Shown here in pieces: positions 18,234 to 27,614 of a stretch of 64,000 bases of DNA (its first letter is position 1; each line of letters starts with the position of its first letter). The position numbers were made by a program, and so were the translations under genes. The notes under the pieces are model-generated. The model ran no database searches. It was given only the letters and a program-made list of their open reading frames with translations, and was not told the DNA's origin. This DNA comes from Eubacterium sp. 14-2 (GTDB lineage Bacteria; Bacillota; Clostridia; Lachnospirales; Lachnospiraceae), in contig NZ_KE159568.1 of NCBI RefSeq assembly GCF_000403845.2, positions 745,725 through 809,724 on the forward strand, written 5' to 3'.

Positions 18234-20453
18234 TCAGAGCTTCAGCTTTGCCAGTGCATCTGCAAAGGCATTGTTCACCGGCTCTTTGGCTTCCTGCTTT
18301 AATTTATTCATATATTTGGACACATCTTTTTTTGACACGCCTCCGCCGCTGTCTTTCCTGCGTTTTTCAAAAGCAGAAAGTTTTTCCCGGTATCCGCATA
18401 CACAGGTAAAACGCTGATTTTCTCCCTCTCCCACCAGCTCCATTTTTTTATGGCACTGAGGACAGCGGGCATTGGTAACTCTGGACAATGTTTTCCGGTA
18501 TCCGCATTCCCGGTCCTGGCACACCAGCATCCGGCCATTTTTGTGATTAACCTCCAACAGTAATTTTCCGCAGTCAGGACACTTTTTTCCGGTCAGGTTA
18601 TCATGGCGGTAGGTTTTGGAGGAAGCTGCAATGTCTTTCACAATATCAACCGTATAAGTTCGGATTTCCGCCTCAAAATCTTTCTTTTTCGCCTTTCCCT
18701 TCGCAATATCTGCAAGCTGCAGCTCCCACCTTGCAGTAAGTTCCGGAGAAGTCAGCCCCTCAGGAGCCAGCTCCAGTACTTGTCTGCCTTTGGATGTCAG
18801 ATGAATATACTGTTCTTTTTTCTCAATCATAAAACTGTTAAACAGCTTTTCGATAATATCCGCACGGGTGGCAACCGTTCCCAGCCCTCCGGTTTCTCCC
18901 AGCGTTTTTTTCAGTTCCTGGTCAGAACTTTCCATATATTTCGCCGGATTTTCCATGGCTGCAAGGAGTGTGGCCTCCGTAAAAGGCAGGGGCGGCTTCG
19001 TTTTTCCCTCCGTTATGTTTCCTTTCTGAAACAGGATTTTCCGGCCTTTCACAAGTTCCGAAAGATTTCTCCCTGTCTCTCCCGTTTGGCCGGATGTTTC
19101 AAACTCTTCCTCTGTGTCCTCCTCAGACAAAATTCCGGATTCTTCCTGGATTTGCCGGATTTCCTGCCATCCGGGCTGTTCCATAATCTTTCCTTTTACC
19201 GCAAACCGCTCTCCTTCGCAAACCACCGTCACCTCGGTCTCTATATATTCACAGGGCGGAAGCAGAACAGCAAGAAAACGTGAAACCACCAGTTCGTAAA
19301 TCTTCCGCTCTCCATATTCCAGCTCGCTCAGCCGGATTCCCTGTTCCGTGGGAATAATGGCATGATGGTCAGAAACTTTTCTGTCATCCACAAAGGATTT
19401 ATTTCCCTGTATGGGCGATTTCAGCAATTTGCCGCACACTCCATTATAATTCCCTCCCCGGCAGGCTCTGACACGCTCCGGCAGAGTTTCCACAATATCC
19501 TGTGTAAGGTACCTGGAGTCGGTTCTGGGGTAAGTCACCACCTTATGGCGCTCATAAAGACGCTGCATGTAATCCAGTGTCTGCTTTGGGGAAAAGCCAA
19601 ACATCCGGTTGGCGTCCTGCTGCAGAGAAGTCAAATCGTAAAGCTGAGGTGCAAAGGATTTCTGCTTTTTCTGTCTGACTTCTTCCACAGTTCCGGTACT
19701 GTTTGTGACTTTTTCACAAATCTGCCTGATTTTTTCCTGGGAAAATGTGGAAGCACTGTTGTCTTTGGACTTCCAGCTCCAGATTACATCATTCCCCCTT
19801 ACTTTCAGTCCATAATAAGACCGGGGCTTAAAATTTTTAATCTGTGATTCCCGTTTTGCAATCATGGCAAGGGTGGGCGTCTGCACTCTGCCGCAGGAAA
19901 GCTGCGCATTATGTTTTACTGTCAGTGCCCTGGTGGCATTTAATCCCACCAGCCAGTCTGCTTCCGCTCTTGCCACTGCCGCTTCGTACAGGTTCCGGTA
20001 ATCCCTGGCATCTCTCAGATTTGCAAATCCCTGACGGATAGCCTTATCGGTCACAGAGGAAATCCACAGCCGCTTCATGGGTTTTTTCACTCCGGCTTTC
20101 TGAATAATCCAGCGGGCCACCAGCTCCCCTTCTCTTCCCGCGTCTGTGGCAATAATAATTTCTCCCACGTCTTTCCGGTACATCTGGGTTTTCACTGTCT
20201 GATACTGTTTTCCGGTTTTCTTAATCACCTGAATTTCCAGTTTTTCCGGCAGCATGGGCAGTGTCTCCATCTTCCAGGCTTTCCACTGTTCCCCGTAACT
20301 TTCCGGGTCTGAAAGCTCCACCAGATGACCCAAAGCCCAGGTTACCACATAATCTTTTCCCTCCAGAAACCCGCTGCCTCCCTTTGCGCAGCCCAGAACT
20401 CTGGCTATGTCCCGGCCCACACTGGGCTTTTCCGCTATCACTAATGATTTCAT
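18234..20453 (-). CDS. topB: DNA topoisomerase III
   Basis: 739 residues from ATG 20453 (MKSLVIAEKPSVG, the standard N-terminus); an in-frame GTG at 20465 overlaps the upstream gene. Toprim acidic motif DAGREGE is present, the active-site Tyr lies in YPRTDSRYL near residue 310, and two zinc-ribbon segments follow (CPDCGKLL...CGYRK; CPQCHKKM...CGYREK). Type IA enzymes relax negative supercoils and decatenate. The sequence resembles the TopB subgroup found both in chromosomes and in conjugative elements. Upstream are a small protein and an exonuclease on the same strand. Confidence 0.95.
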   Translation of the reverse strand: MKSLVIAEKPSVGRDIARVLGCAKGGSGFLEGKDYVVTWALGHLVELSDPESYGEQWKAWKMETLPMLPEKLEIQVIKKTGKQYQTVKTQMYRKDVGEIIIATDAGREGELVARWIIQKAGVKKPMKRLWISSVTDKAIRQGFANLRDARDYRNLYEAAVARAEADWLVGLNATRALTVKHNAQLSCGRVQTPTLAMIAKRESQIKNFKPRSYYGLKVRGNDVIWSWKSKDNSASTFSQEKIRQICEKVTNSTGTVEEVRQKKQKSFAPQLYDLTSLQQDANRMFGFSPKQTLDYMQRLYERHKVVTYPRTDSRYLTQDIVETLPERVRACRGGNYNGVCGKLLKSPIQGNKSFVDDRKVSDHHAIIPTEQGIRLSELEYGERKIYELVVSRFLAVLLPPCEYIETEVTVVCEGERFAVKGKIMEQPGWQEIRQIQEESGILSEEDTEEEFETSGQTGETGRNLSELVKGRKILFQKGNITEGKTKPPLPFTEATLLAAMENPAKYMESSDQELKKTLGETGGLGTVATRADIIEKLFNSFMIEKKEQYIHLTSKGRQVLELAPEGLTSPELTARWELQLADIAKGKAKKKDFEAEIRTYTVDIVKDIAASSKTYRHDNLTGKKCPDCGKLLLEVNHKNGRMLVCQDRECGYRKTLSRVTNARCPQCHKKMELVGEGENQRFTCVCGYREKLSAFEKRRKDSGGGVSKKDVSKYMNKLKQEAKEPVNNAFADALAKLKL

Positions 20454-20458
20454 ACTTT

Positions 20459-20686
20459 TTACCACTCTTTCTTAATATCTTCCTGTTTCACTTCATATCG
20501 GGTACAGAATTCCCCCAGATTCTGTTCTCCGCGAATCAGCATGGCTTCTGTAAACTTTCCCGTTTCTCTGTCTTTAAATCCCGCCACCTGCTCTCCCGTA
20601 CAGATACTGGCCCGAATCACCGGTATCTGCGTCTTCGGGTTATATGGCTGTACCGTCACATGGCTTTTCCGTTTTCGTCCAAACAT
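20459..20686 (-). CDS. Small conserved protein of unknown function
   Basis: 75 residues with a good site (GGGAGGAAGTT-ATG). Basic N-terminus (MFGRKRKSHV), then SICTGEQVAGF and an acidic C-terminus. I have seen similar small proteins in Lachnospiraceae without a function. It lies 6 bases before topB and 43 after the exonuclease, so the three are probably one transcript. Confidence 0.75.
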   Translation of the reverse strand: MFGRKRKSHVTVQPYNPKTQIPVIRASICTGEQVAGFKDRETGKFTEAMLIRGEQNLGEFCTRYEVKQEDIKKEW

Positions 20687-20728
20687 AACTTCCTCCCATA
20701 CATACGTTCCCCGACAACCGGGATTTTC

Positions 20729-21403
20729 TCAGATTTTTCTGGTTCCCCGACAGCCGGGATAGTTGCTGCAACCGTAAAATTCCCCGTATTTTCCCCTGCG
20801 TTTTATCATTTCTCCTCCGCATCTGGGACAGAGAATCTCCGGCTGGTTCTGCTGAAGCTGTACCAGAATCTTTCCCAGTTCCTCATAACATTTCTGATTC
20901 ATAATACAGTCGTTTAATGCCCGGTGAGCCCCGGCTGTATCAATTCGGAAATACTCCGATACATCCAGCAGCCTGTAATGGGAAAGCTGTGGCAGGCATT
21001 TTCTTGCCAGATACAGAGTATCAATATAATCGTTTCCAATATCTGCCCCGGAAGTTTCCATTGCCGCATCACAGATGAAATTCATATCAAAGGTATGTAT
21101 ATTATGACCCACCAGGATATCATTTTCCACAAAATTCAGAAAGCCCCGGACTGCCTCTTCCATTTCCGGCGCATCTTTCACCATTTCATCGGTAATCCCG
21201 TTGACTGCTGTGGCAGACCTGGGAATCCTCATTTCCGGATTCACCAGTGTTGTGTACTGGTCCGTTACCTGGTGTCCCCGGACTTTCAGCGCCGATATTT
21301 CTATAATCCTGTCCAGTTTCGGCCGGACTCCTGTGGTTTCCAGGTCAAATACCACATAATCCTCCACATACCGGTTCAGGCGTTTTCCTCTGTTTCCTGT
21401 CAT
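20729..21403 (-). CDS. DnaQ-like 3'-5' exonuclease with C-terminal zinc ribbon
   Basis: 224 residues. DEDDh exonuclease motifs: FDLETTG (I), HNIHTFDMNF (II), HRALNDC (III). Residues about 190-224 are a topoisomerase-type C4 zinc ribbon (CPRCGGEMIKRRG, then GCSNYPGC). Exonucleases of this kind proofread or process DNA ends; the zinc ribbon suggests direct DNA contact. Not part of a PolC or DnaE protein. Sits upstream of topB. Confidence 0.9.
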   Translation of the reverse strand: MTGNRGKRLNRYVEDYVVFDLETTGVRPKLDRIIEISALKVRGHQVTDQYTTLVNPEMRIPRSATAVNGITDEMVKDAPEMEEAVRGFLNFVENDILVGHNIHTFDMNFICDAAMETSGADIGNDYIDTLYLARKCLPQLSHYRLLDVSEYFRIDTAGAHRALNDCIMNQKCYEELGKILVQLQQNQPEILCPRCGGEMIKRRGKYGEFYGCSNYPGCRGTRKI

Positions 21404-21510
21404 TTAAAATGTTCTCCCTTCTTTTATCAGATTAAATTATAAAGGGATTCGGCGGTATTTGCAAGTTACTTGTTTTCAGAGGAATTTCAATATGATCCGG
21501 ATGAATCTGT

Positions 21511-21543
21511 AACAGGAGGCTGTCACAAAACAGCCTCCTGTAT
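21511..21543. terminator. Hairpin between the exonuclease and yczE-like genes
   Basis: ACAGGAGGCTGT pairs perfectly with ACAGCCTCCTGT around six bases, just after the yczE-like stop on the minus strand. T-tracts on both sides are weak. Confidence 0.6.
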
Positions 21544-21554
21544 CTTATCTCATA

Positions 21555-22196
21555 TTAATTTTCCTTTGGAAGCATCTTTTCAAATTTTCCCCGGAAAAAC
21601 TGTATCAATGGTCCGTTAAACATGGAATTCAGCAGGGTGCCCAGCCCCACCACCATCCAGATGGAGTTGCCGGAGGCTGCGCAGAATCCCACGCCTATCA
21701 GCATTACCACCACGTCGGAACAGATTCTCCCATACTTAAAGGGGATCTTCCCGCCGGTAAATTTCTCAATGATAAAGGCCACACTGTCATAGGGGGCAAT
21801 TCCCATGTCAGCCACCATATACATGGCCGCTCCCGAAGAAGCGAACAGCAAACCGATGGCAAGCATCAGAATCTTAAGTCCCCAGTTCATTTCCAGGTGA
21901 ACAACATCTTCCATCACCCAGCAGAGGAAATCCGCAATGTAACCCACGCAGACCATATTCACCACCGTTCCCAGTCCGATACAGTGACGAACGGTAAAAA
22001 ACACCAGAACCAGCAAAACCACATTCACGATCAGCTGCCAGTTTCCAAACTGCATATGGATAAATTTGCTAATGCCAAGGTTCATACAGGTAAAGGGATC
22101 CACTCCGAATCCGGACATCCGGTAAGCTGCCACGCAAATACCGATTAACAGAATTCCAGACACCATATAACAAAATCTTTTTACTTTTCCACTCAT
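21555..22196 (-). CDS. YczE/YitT-like integral membrane protein
   Basis: 213 residues with about five hydrophobic segments. MSGFGVDPFTCMNLGI near the N-terminus and MGIAPYDSVAFII are the typical paired repeats of the YczE family. Function is not established; transport is assumed. Its start overlaps the alpha-galactosidase stop (ATGA), so it is translationally coupled to that sugar operon. Confidence 0.85.
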   Translation of the reverse strand: MSGKVKRFCYMVSGILLIGICVAAYRMSGFGVDPFTCMNLGISKFIHMQFGNWQLIVNVVLLVLVFFTVRHCIGLGTVVNMVCVGYIADFLCWVMEDVVHLEMNWGLKILMLAIGLLFASSGAAMYMVADMGIAPYDSVAFIIEKFTGGKIPFKYGRICSDVVVMLIGVGFCAASGNSIWMVVGLGTLLNSMFNGPLIQFFRGKFEKMLPKEN

Positions 22197-24430
22197 GCTT
22201 CCACCCGTTCCACTGCTTTCAGAATATAAATCCGTGATTCAAAATCAGTACATGGTACCTGGTCGTCCGGTGTCTGGCCTGCTGTTGCGTCTGAAGTATT
22301 CAGCCCCAGATTCATCAGCTCATCCCCGTAAACTCTGGAACCATCCCGGCTGTTTTCATAACAGAAATTCTCATCCAGCCCCTGCAGTTTCACACGGGTA
22401 AAACGGTCATTTACCACATTCAGAATCCGGTACCAGCCCACTACTGCTGTTTTCCTGTCCTCACTGACTGCCATCCAGGCCATTTCATTTCCTTCAAAAG
22501 GGCTTTTCAGCCGATAGAACGTACCGAACTGCAGCAGGTCACGGTATTCTTTCATAAAGGCAATCTGTTCTTTTACTTCTTCAATTTCTTCTTCTGTCAG
22601 TTTATTCAAATCCAGCTCATATCCAAACGTTCCGAAGTATGCCACGTTTGCTCTGGTATGCAGAGGCGTATTGCGGAACATCTGATGATTGGGAATCACA
22701 GACACATGACTTCCCATACTGCTGACCGGATAGCACATGGAGGTACCATACTGAATTTTCATGCGCTCCACTGCATCGGAATTGTCGCTGGCCCATCCCT
22801 GCGGCGCGTAATAGAGGATTCCAGGATCAAACCGGCCGCCGCCGCTGGCACAGGATTCAAACAGTACCCTGGGAAATTCCCTGGTCAGGCGGTCATACAA
22901 ATCATATACGCCCAGAATATAACGATGGAAAATTTCTCCCTGCCGCTTTGGGCCGTAAGCCGGGCTGAAACACTCTGTGATACTCCGGTTCATATCCCAT
23001 TTGATGTAGGATACTTTGGCTTCCCGAAGGATTTTTGCCATCATTTCAAAAATGCAGTCCACCACTTCTTTTCTGGAGAAATCCAGCACATACTGATTCC
23101 TGCCATGGGTATTGGCTCTGCCGGGAACCTGTAAAATCCAGTCCGGATGGCTGCGGTACAAATCGGAGTCTTTATTTACCATCTCCGGCTCAAACCACAG
23201 ACCGAATTTCATCCCCGTCTGCTCCATCCGTTCTGCCAGCCCGGTAATTCCGTTGGCCAGCCGGTCCGTATTCACCACCCAGTCTCCAAGGCCTGCAAAA
23301 TCATTGCTTCTGGCGCCGAACCATCCGTCATCCAGTACAAACAGCTCCACACCGCACTCTTTTGCCTTTTTTGCAATATGTATCAGCTTATCCTCAGTAA
23401 AATCAAAATAAGTAGCTTCCCAGTTGTTAATTAAAATGGGACGTACCCGGTCACGCCAGTAACCTCTCGCCAGCCGCTTCTGAAACAGCTGGTGGAACGT
23501 CTGACTCATATGGTTCAAACCGGAATCCGTATATACCATCACTGCCTCCGGCGTCTGAAAACTTTCTTCCGGCTCCAGATGCCATGCAAAGGTATCCGGA
23601 TGAATGCCCACCAGCACTCTGGTATTGTCATGGGCGTCCACTTCTGCCTGCATCAGGAAATTGCCGCTGTATACAAAACTGAATCCCAGGGCCTCTCCCT
23701 GCTGTTCTCCTGTATCCGGACGCTTTAAAATCAGAAACGGATTGTGTTCATGGGAGGAATTGCCCCGCATACTGCCCACAGACTGTACTCCCATGGTAAG
23801 GCGGCGTGTTTTCACATGGCGCTCTCTCGCCCATGCGCCGGAAAACTGCACCCAGTCATACGCACAGTCCGGAAGATCCAGACACAGACTCATGGCACGG
23901 CCAAGCTGTACAGGCCTGTTTCCGTTGTTGATATAACGGACGCTTCTGGTCAGTACCGGCCTCTGAGAAAAGATGGTATAAAATACCTCTGCCCAGATTC
24001 CTGTCACAGAATCATACAGATTCAGCACAAGGGTTTCCGCCTCCCCGGAATCTTCCACATAGGTGGCAGGAAGTCCCGAAAGCTCCGGTTTTCCTGCTTC
24101 CACATGATGAGAATGATACTGGAAATCTGAAATCCTGCTGCCGTTTTCCTGTATCACTTCCACTGCCGGGCTTCTGTAATCCCCGGTTCCGTAAACAGGC
24201 AGTTCCTGTTTGATATGCTCCAAAGAAAATGCCTTATTCCCTTCAAAGGTACAGGAAGACATGGGGCGGGGTGCTGTTTCCAGCAAATCCCCGAAATCTT
24301 CCCTGTCATGAATTTTCTTTCCATAATAGAGATGTCCCATCTGCCCGTTTGGCAGAACCATCATAATATAACTGACTGCATCATTATGTAAATGAAATAC
24401 TTTTGTTTCTTTATGATAAATAATGCTCAT
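22193..24430 (-). CDS. Alpha-galactosidase, GH36
   Basis: 745 residues, full length, starting behind GGGAGGTAAACA. The (beta/alpha)8 barrel has the nucleophile in YIKWDMNR (about residue 478) and the acid/base Asp in SDNSDAVER (about 548); FVLDDGWFG, ESCASGGGRFDPG and HLEPEE also match GH36. No signal peptide, so cytoplasmic: it removes alpha-1,6-galactose from melibiose or raffinose-type sugars imported by the adjacent GPH transporter. Confidence 0.96.
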   Translation of the reverse strand: MSIIYHKETKVFHLHNDAVSYIMMVLPNGQMGHLYYGKKIHDREDFGDLLETAPRPMSSCTFEGNKAFSLEHIKQELPVYGTGDYRSPAVEVIQENGSRISDFQYHSHHVEAGKPELSGLPATYVEDSGEAETLVLNLYDSVTGIWAEVFYTIFSQRPVLTRSVRYINNGNRPVQLGRAMSLCLDLPDCAYDWVQFSGAWARERHVKTRRLTMGVQSVGSMRGNSSHEHNPFLILKRPDTGEQQGEALGFSFVYSGNFLMQAEVDAHDNTRVLVGIHPDTFAWHLEPEESFQTPEAVMVYTDSGLNHMSQTFHQLFQKRLARGYWRDRVRPILINNWEATYFDFTEDKLIHIAKKAKECGVELFVLDDGWFGARSNDFAGLGDWVVNTDRLANGITGLAERMEQTGMKFGLWFEPEMVNKDSDLYRSHPDWILQVPGRANTHGRNQYVLDFSRKEVVDCIFEMMAKILREAKVSYIKWDMNRSITECFSPAYGPKRQGEIFHRYILGVYDLYDRLTREFPRVLFESCASGGGRFDPGILYYAPQGWASDNSDAVERMKIQYGTSMCYPVSSMGSHVSVIPNHQMFRNTPLHTRANVAYFGTFGYELDLNKLTEEEIEEVKEQIAFMKEYRDLLQFGTFYRLKSPFEGNEMAWMAVSEDRKTAVVGWYRILNVVNDRFTRVKLQGLDENFCYENSRDGSRVYGDELMNLGLNTSDATAGQTPDDQVPCTDFESRIYILKAVERVEA

Positions 24431-24467
24431 TGTTTACCTCCCGATTATACCGGCAGATCGTCTGCCC

Positions 24468-25877
24468 TTAATCATTCTTGTGCATTTCCTGCAGTTTCTG
24501 AGCCACCTCTTCCATTTTGTCACCTTTCAGCGTATAGAATTTTTTATAGATGAAATAACTCAGGGCTGCCAGGATAATGGGAATCACAATCATCAGAATA
24601 CGGATACCAAAAATGGTTCCTGCTGACTGTACTTCTGCCTTTGCCTCATATCCTACGATTTCAAGTCCCACACCGGTCAGGCCTCCGGCTGCAGCCGTTG
24701 CTGCTTTCATCAGGAATGTCTGAGCAGAACAGGTTACGCTCTCATTCCGTACACCGAATTTCACTTCGCCATAGTCGATAACATCCGCCATACAGCAGGT
24801 AGTTACCCCCAGTGACAGACCGGAACCGAAAAACAGAATTGCGCAGCAGATTACTACCAGCACCGCATTGGTGGGCGCAATGTAACCGGAAGCTCCAAGG
24901 AGAATCAGTCCCACAATGGGCATAACGCAGGCACAGGCATATACTTTTTCCCTTCCCATTTTTGCGGCAATTTTAGGGAAGCAGACCAGTCCCAGCATTT
25001 CCGCGATAATTGCCATTCCGAAGATAGAGTAGAGATACTCGTTTCCGCATACATTTTTGAAATAGTAAACTGCAAAACTCTTTGCAATCTGTGTACAGAG
25101 GTTAAAGGTAAGCAGAAGTCCGATAAATGCCACAAGCTGGTCATTTTTTACAATTACGGTAAGAGCCTGTTTTAAGTTGGTTTTCTGAACCTTTGCATTC
25201 AGTGTGGATTCTTCTTTTACATTAAATACGGTAATTCCGATAGCGATGATAAAAATAACTGCGATGATGATTGCAAACAGAGTATAACCTGTCTCCGCAT
25301 ATTTGTTGGTCTCTCCGGCCATCTCATTCAGGCCAAAGATAATATACAGTCCAAATGTTGCCACGGAAAATCCTGCAAGGCTTGCAAAAAATCTTGGGAT
25401 AACGGAAATCTTTTCACGTTCACGAGGGTCGTTGGTCAGGTTTGGAAGCCAGGACCAGTAAGGTACGTCCATGATGGTATACGTCATACCATATAAAATA
25501 TACATAACGGAAACATATACATACAATGCAGTTCCCTTTAAGTTAAAACTGTAGAACAGAAGTACAAATACAACAGAGTTAATCAATGTTCCGATTACCA
25601 GCCAGATACGGAATTTTCCGTATTTTGTACGGGTATTATCCACAATCATGCCCATTACCGGGTCATTTACCGCATCCCAGATTCTTGCCACGAAAAACAG
25701 TACGCCTACAAAAGCCGGGGCCAGATACAACGTATCTGTAAAATACAGCATCAGGAACGCTCCAACCAGATTACAGATAGCATCTTTACCAATTGCACCG
25801 ATTCCAAAACAATACTTTTCTCTTGCAGACACATGTTTATACTGTGTCTTTCCAACATTTTCATTCTGCATATTCAT
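24468..25877 (-). CDS. GPH-family sugar:cation symporter (melibiose-type)
   Basis: 469 residues, about 12 hydrophobic segments. The MelB signature with its conserved acidic pair is seen in ARIWDAVNDPVMGMIVD. The N-terminus is polar and charged, the C-terminus ends KLQEMHKND. Directly upstream of GH36 by 37 bases and downstream of an AraC regulator. It probably imports alpha-galactosides with Na+ or H+. Confidence 0.93.
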   Translation of the reverse strand: MNMQNENVGKTQYKHVSAREKYCFGIGAIGKDAICNLVGAFLMLYFTDTLYLAPAFVGVLFFVARIWDAVNDPVMGMIVDNTRTKYGKFRIWLVIGTLINSVVFVLLFYSFNLKGTALYVYVSVMYILYGMTYTIMDVPYWSWLPNLTNDPREREKISVIPRFFASLAGFSVATFGLYIIFGLNEMAGETNKYAETGYTLFAIIIAVIFIIAIGITVFNVKEESTLNAKVQKTNLKQALTVIVKNDQLVAFIGLLLTFNLCTQIAKSFAVYYFKNVCGNEYLYSIFGMAIIAEMLGLVCFPKIAAKMGREKVYACACVMPIVGLILLGASGYIAPTNAVLVVICCAILFFGSGLSLGVTTCCMADVIDYGEVKFGVRNESVTCSAQTFLMKAATAAAGGLTGVGLEIVGYEAKAEVQSAGTIFGIRILMIVIPIILAALSYFIYKKFYTLKGDKMEEVAQKLQEMHKND

Positions 25878-25928
25878 AATTTACCTCCAATGTAATTTTA
25901 ATGAACTTCCCTTTGAAAATGCTGTGCA

Positions 25929-25956
25929 CATCATCTTCTTAAGATGATTTTATTAT
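25929..25956 (-). promoter_or_regulatory. Promoter with adjoining palindrome for the alpha-galactoside operon
   Basis: TATAAT lies at 25956-25951 with no good -35, which fits an activator-dependent promoter. A perfect inverted repeat ATCATCTT-n3-AAGATGAT (25929-25947) directly follows in the transcribed direction. Confidence 0.5.
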
Positions 25957-26003
25957 AGTATAATTTTTCCTGATTCGTTAGAAAGTTTTGTTTTAAAAAT
26001 CAG

Positions 26004-26891
26004 TCAAAATGTTTCCAGTAGCTTCTCCAGTTCCTGTTCCTGAGACTCCAGATGCTCCCGTACCTCCTGCCGGTGTGTCTTACGGTACACGCTGGGCGGC
26101 ATGCCCATAATTTTTTTAAATGTTTTGGAATATACCAGTGCGTCGCCATACCCGCAGGACATGGCAACCCCTTCAATGGACAGATCCGTCACCGTAAGAA
26201 GTTCTTTGGATCTGGAAATCTGAAACTGAGTCAGAAAATCTTTGGGAGACATCTGCAATGTCTCCTCAAACAGCTTATAGAGATAACTGCGGCTCACACA
26301 GACGTGCTCCGCAATGTCTTTTACCCCGATGCCTGAGGAATAATTATTTCGGATAAAATTGATGGATTTCTGTACATAAATACTTTCCTTTGTCTCCTTT
26401 GTGACGTTTGCAAGCCTGGCGTCTTTGGTCAGTACCGCAAAAAATTCATACAGCAGGCTCTGGAGATAATACTGATCTGTCTGAGAGGGGGAATGGTAAC
26501 TCAACATTTTTGCCACAATCCGCTTTAAATCCTTTCCCTGATCGCTCTGAAATACCAGCTGACTGCTGTTCAGGCCCAGGTCCAGCAGATACTCATCAGC
26601 CTGTTCTCCGTAAAATCCAATCCAGAGATAAGACCAGGGATTTTTCCCGTCCGCCTTATAAAAGGTAACTTCCTCCGGCTCAATCAGAAATCCCTGTCCC
26701 TGCTGCAGCTCATACCTCTGTTCTCCCACCTGATATATCCCTTTTCCTGACAGAATATAGTGGATAATATAATTGGGCCGGACTGCCGGGCCAAAGCTGT
26801 GATTCGGCTCGCAGTCAGACATTCCGCAAAAGCAAAGATACAAATCTTTAAATTTGGAGCCTTTCAGCTGCAATACATATGCGTCTTCCAT
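26004..26891 (-). CDS. AraC-family transcriptional regulator
   Basis: 295 residues from ATG 26891, which has GGAGGAA 6-8 bases upstream; the ATG at 26906 is part of that site. An N-terminal cupin-like sugar-binding domain (HYILSGKGIYQVGEQRY, EPEEVTFYKAD) is joined to a C-terminal pair of HTHs (VKDIAEHVCVSRSYLYKLFE; SIEGVAMSCGYGDALVYSKT). Likely the galactoside-responsive activator of the transporter and GH36. Confidence 0.93.
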   Translation of the reverse strand: MEDAYVLQLKGSKFKDLYLCFCGMSDCEPNHSFGPAVRPNYIIHYILSGKGIYQVGEQRYELQQGQGFLIEPEEVTFYKADGKNPWSYLWIGFYGEQADEYLLDLGLNSSQLVFQSDQGKDLKRIVAKMLSYHSPSQTDQYYLQSLLYEFFAVLTKDARLANVTKETKESIYVQKSINFIRNNYSSGIGVKDIAEHVCVSRSYLYKLFEETLQMSPKDFLTQFQISRSKELLTVTDLSIEGVAMSCGYGDALVYSKTFKKIMGMPPSVYRKTHRQEVREHLESQEQELEKLLETF

Positions 26892-27001
26892 CGCTTCTTC
26901 CTCCATTATAATTCTTCTGGAAATTCTCTGTAAAATTCTTTATAATAAACCACGAGTAAGTTTTTATAAAAATTATAATTCATATGGAAAGGATGTTTCT
27001 C

Positions 27002-27541
27002 ATGGCAGACTATCAACAGCACACCCACGAATTTGAACCTGTGTACGACAGTAATTCCAAAATCCTGATTCTGGGCACCTTCCCCTCCGTCAAATCCAGA
27101 GCACAGCACTTTTACTACGGCCATCCCCAGAACCGTTTCTGGAAAGTTCTGGCTGCCATTGCCAAAGAGCCGGTTCCCGTTTCCATTCCGGAGAAAAAAC
27201 AGCTTCTGCTCCGCCATGGAATCGCTGTCTGGGACGTAATTCAGAGCTGCGAAATCATCGGTTCTTCTGACAGCAGCATCCGCAATGTGGTTCCTGCCGA
27301 TATTCCCGGACTGTTAGAGCGTGCTCCCATCGCCGCTGTCTTTGGAAACGGTGCAAAAGCCTGTGAACTTTTTCAGAAATATACCCGGCCTCTGCTTCTT
27401 CCGAAATACGCTGTGGGCCCACCGGATAAGGAAGCCCTGTGCTCTATCCGCAAACTTCCTTCCACCAGCCCCGCCAACGCAGCCTGGAGCCTGGAACGTC
27501 TGGTGGACTGCTGGAAACAGGAAACGGAAAAATTTCTGTGA
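27002..27541 (+). CDS. DNA-deoxyinosine glycosylase (uracil-DNA glycosylase superfamily)
   Basis: 179 residues; ATG 27002 is best spaced from AAAGGA. LILGTFPSVKSR and FYYGHPQNRFWKV are the N-terminal catalytic and base-pocket motifs; LPSTSPANAAW is the DNA-binding loop. This matches family 6 (HDG-like) enzymes that excise hypoxanthine. Not in an operon; divergent from the AraC gene and convergent with the Nudix gene. Confidence 0.92.
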   Translation: MADYQQHTHEFEPVYDSNSKILILGTFPSVKSRAQHFYYGHPQNRFWKVLAAIAKEPVPVSIPEKKQLLLRHGIAVWDVIQSCEIIGSSDSSIRNVVPADIPGLLERAPIAAVFGNGAKACELFQKYTRPLLLPKYAVGPPDKEALCSIRKLPSTSPANAAWSLERLVDCWKQETEKFL

Positions 27542-27554
27542 ACAGCCGGCAGAC

Positions 27555-27614
27555 GGGCATATCTGCAGATACTTTCAGAAATTATCATTTTCCCAGATAT
27601 GCCCCCAGTTTTTC
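27555..27614 (+). terminator. Terminator of the glycosylase, overlapping the Nudix 3' end
   Basis: GGGCATATCTG pairs with CAGATATGCCC across 28 bases and CCAGTTTTT follows on plus. The right arm lies inside the last codons of the convergent Nudix gene. Confidence 0.5.
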
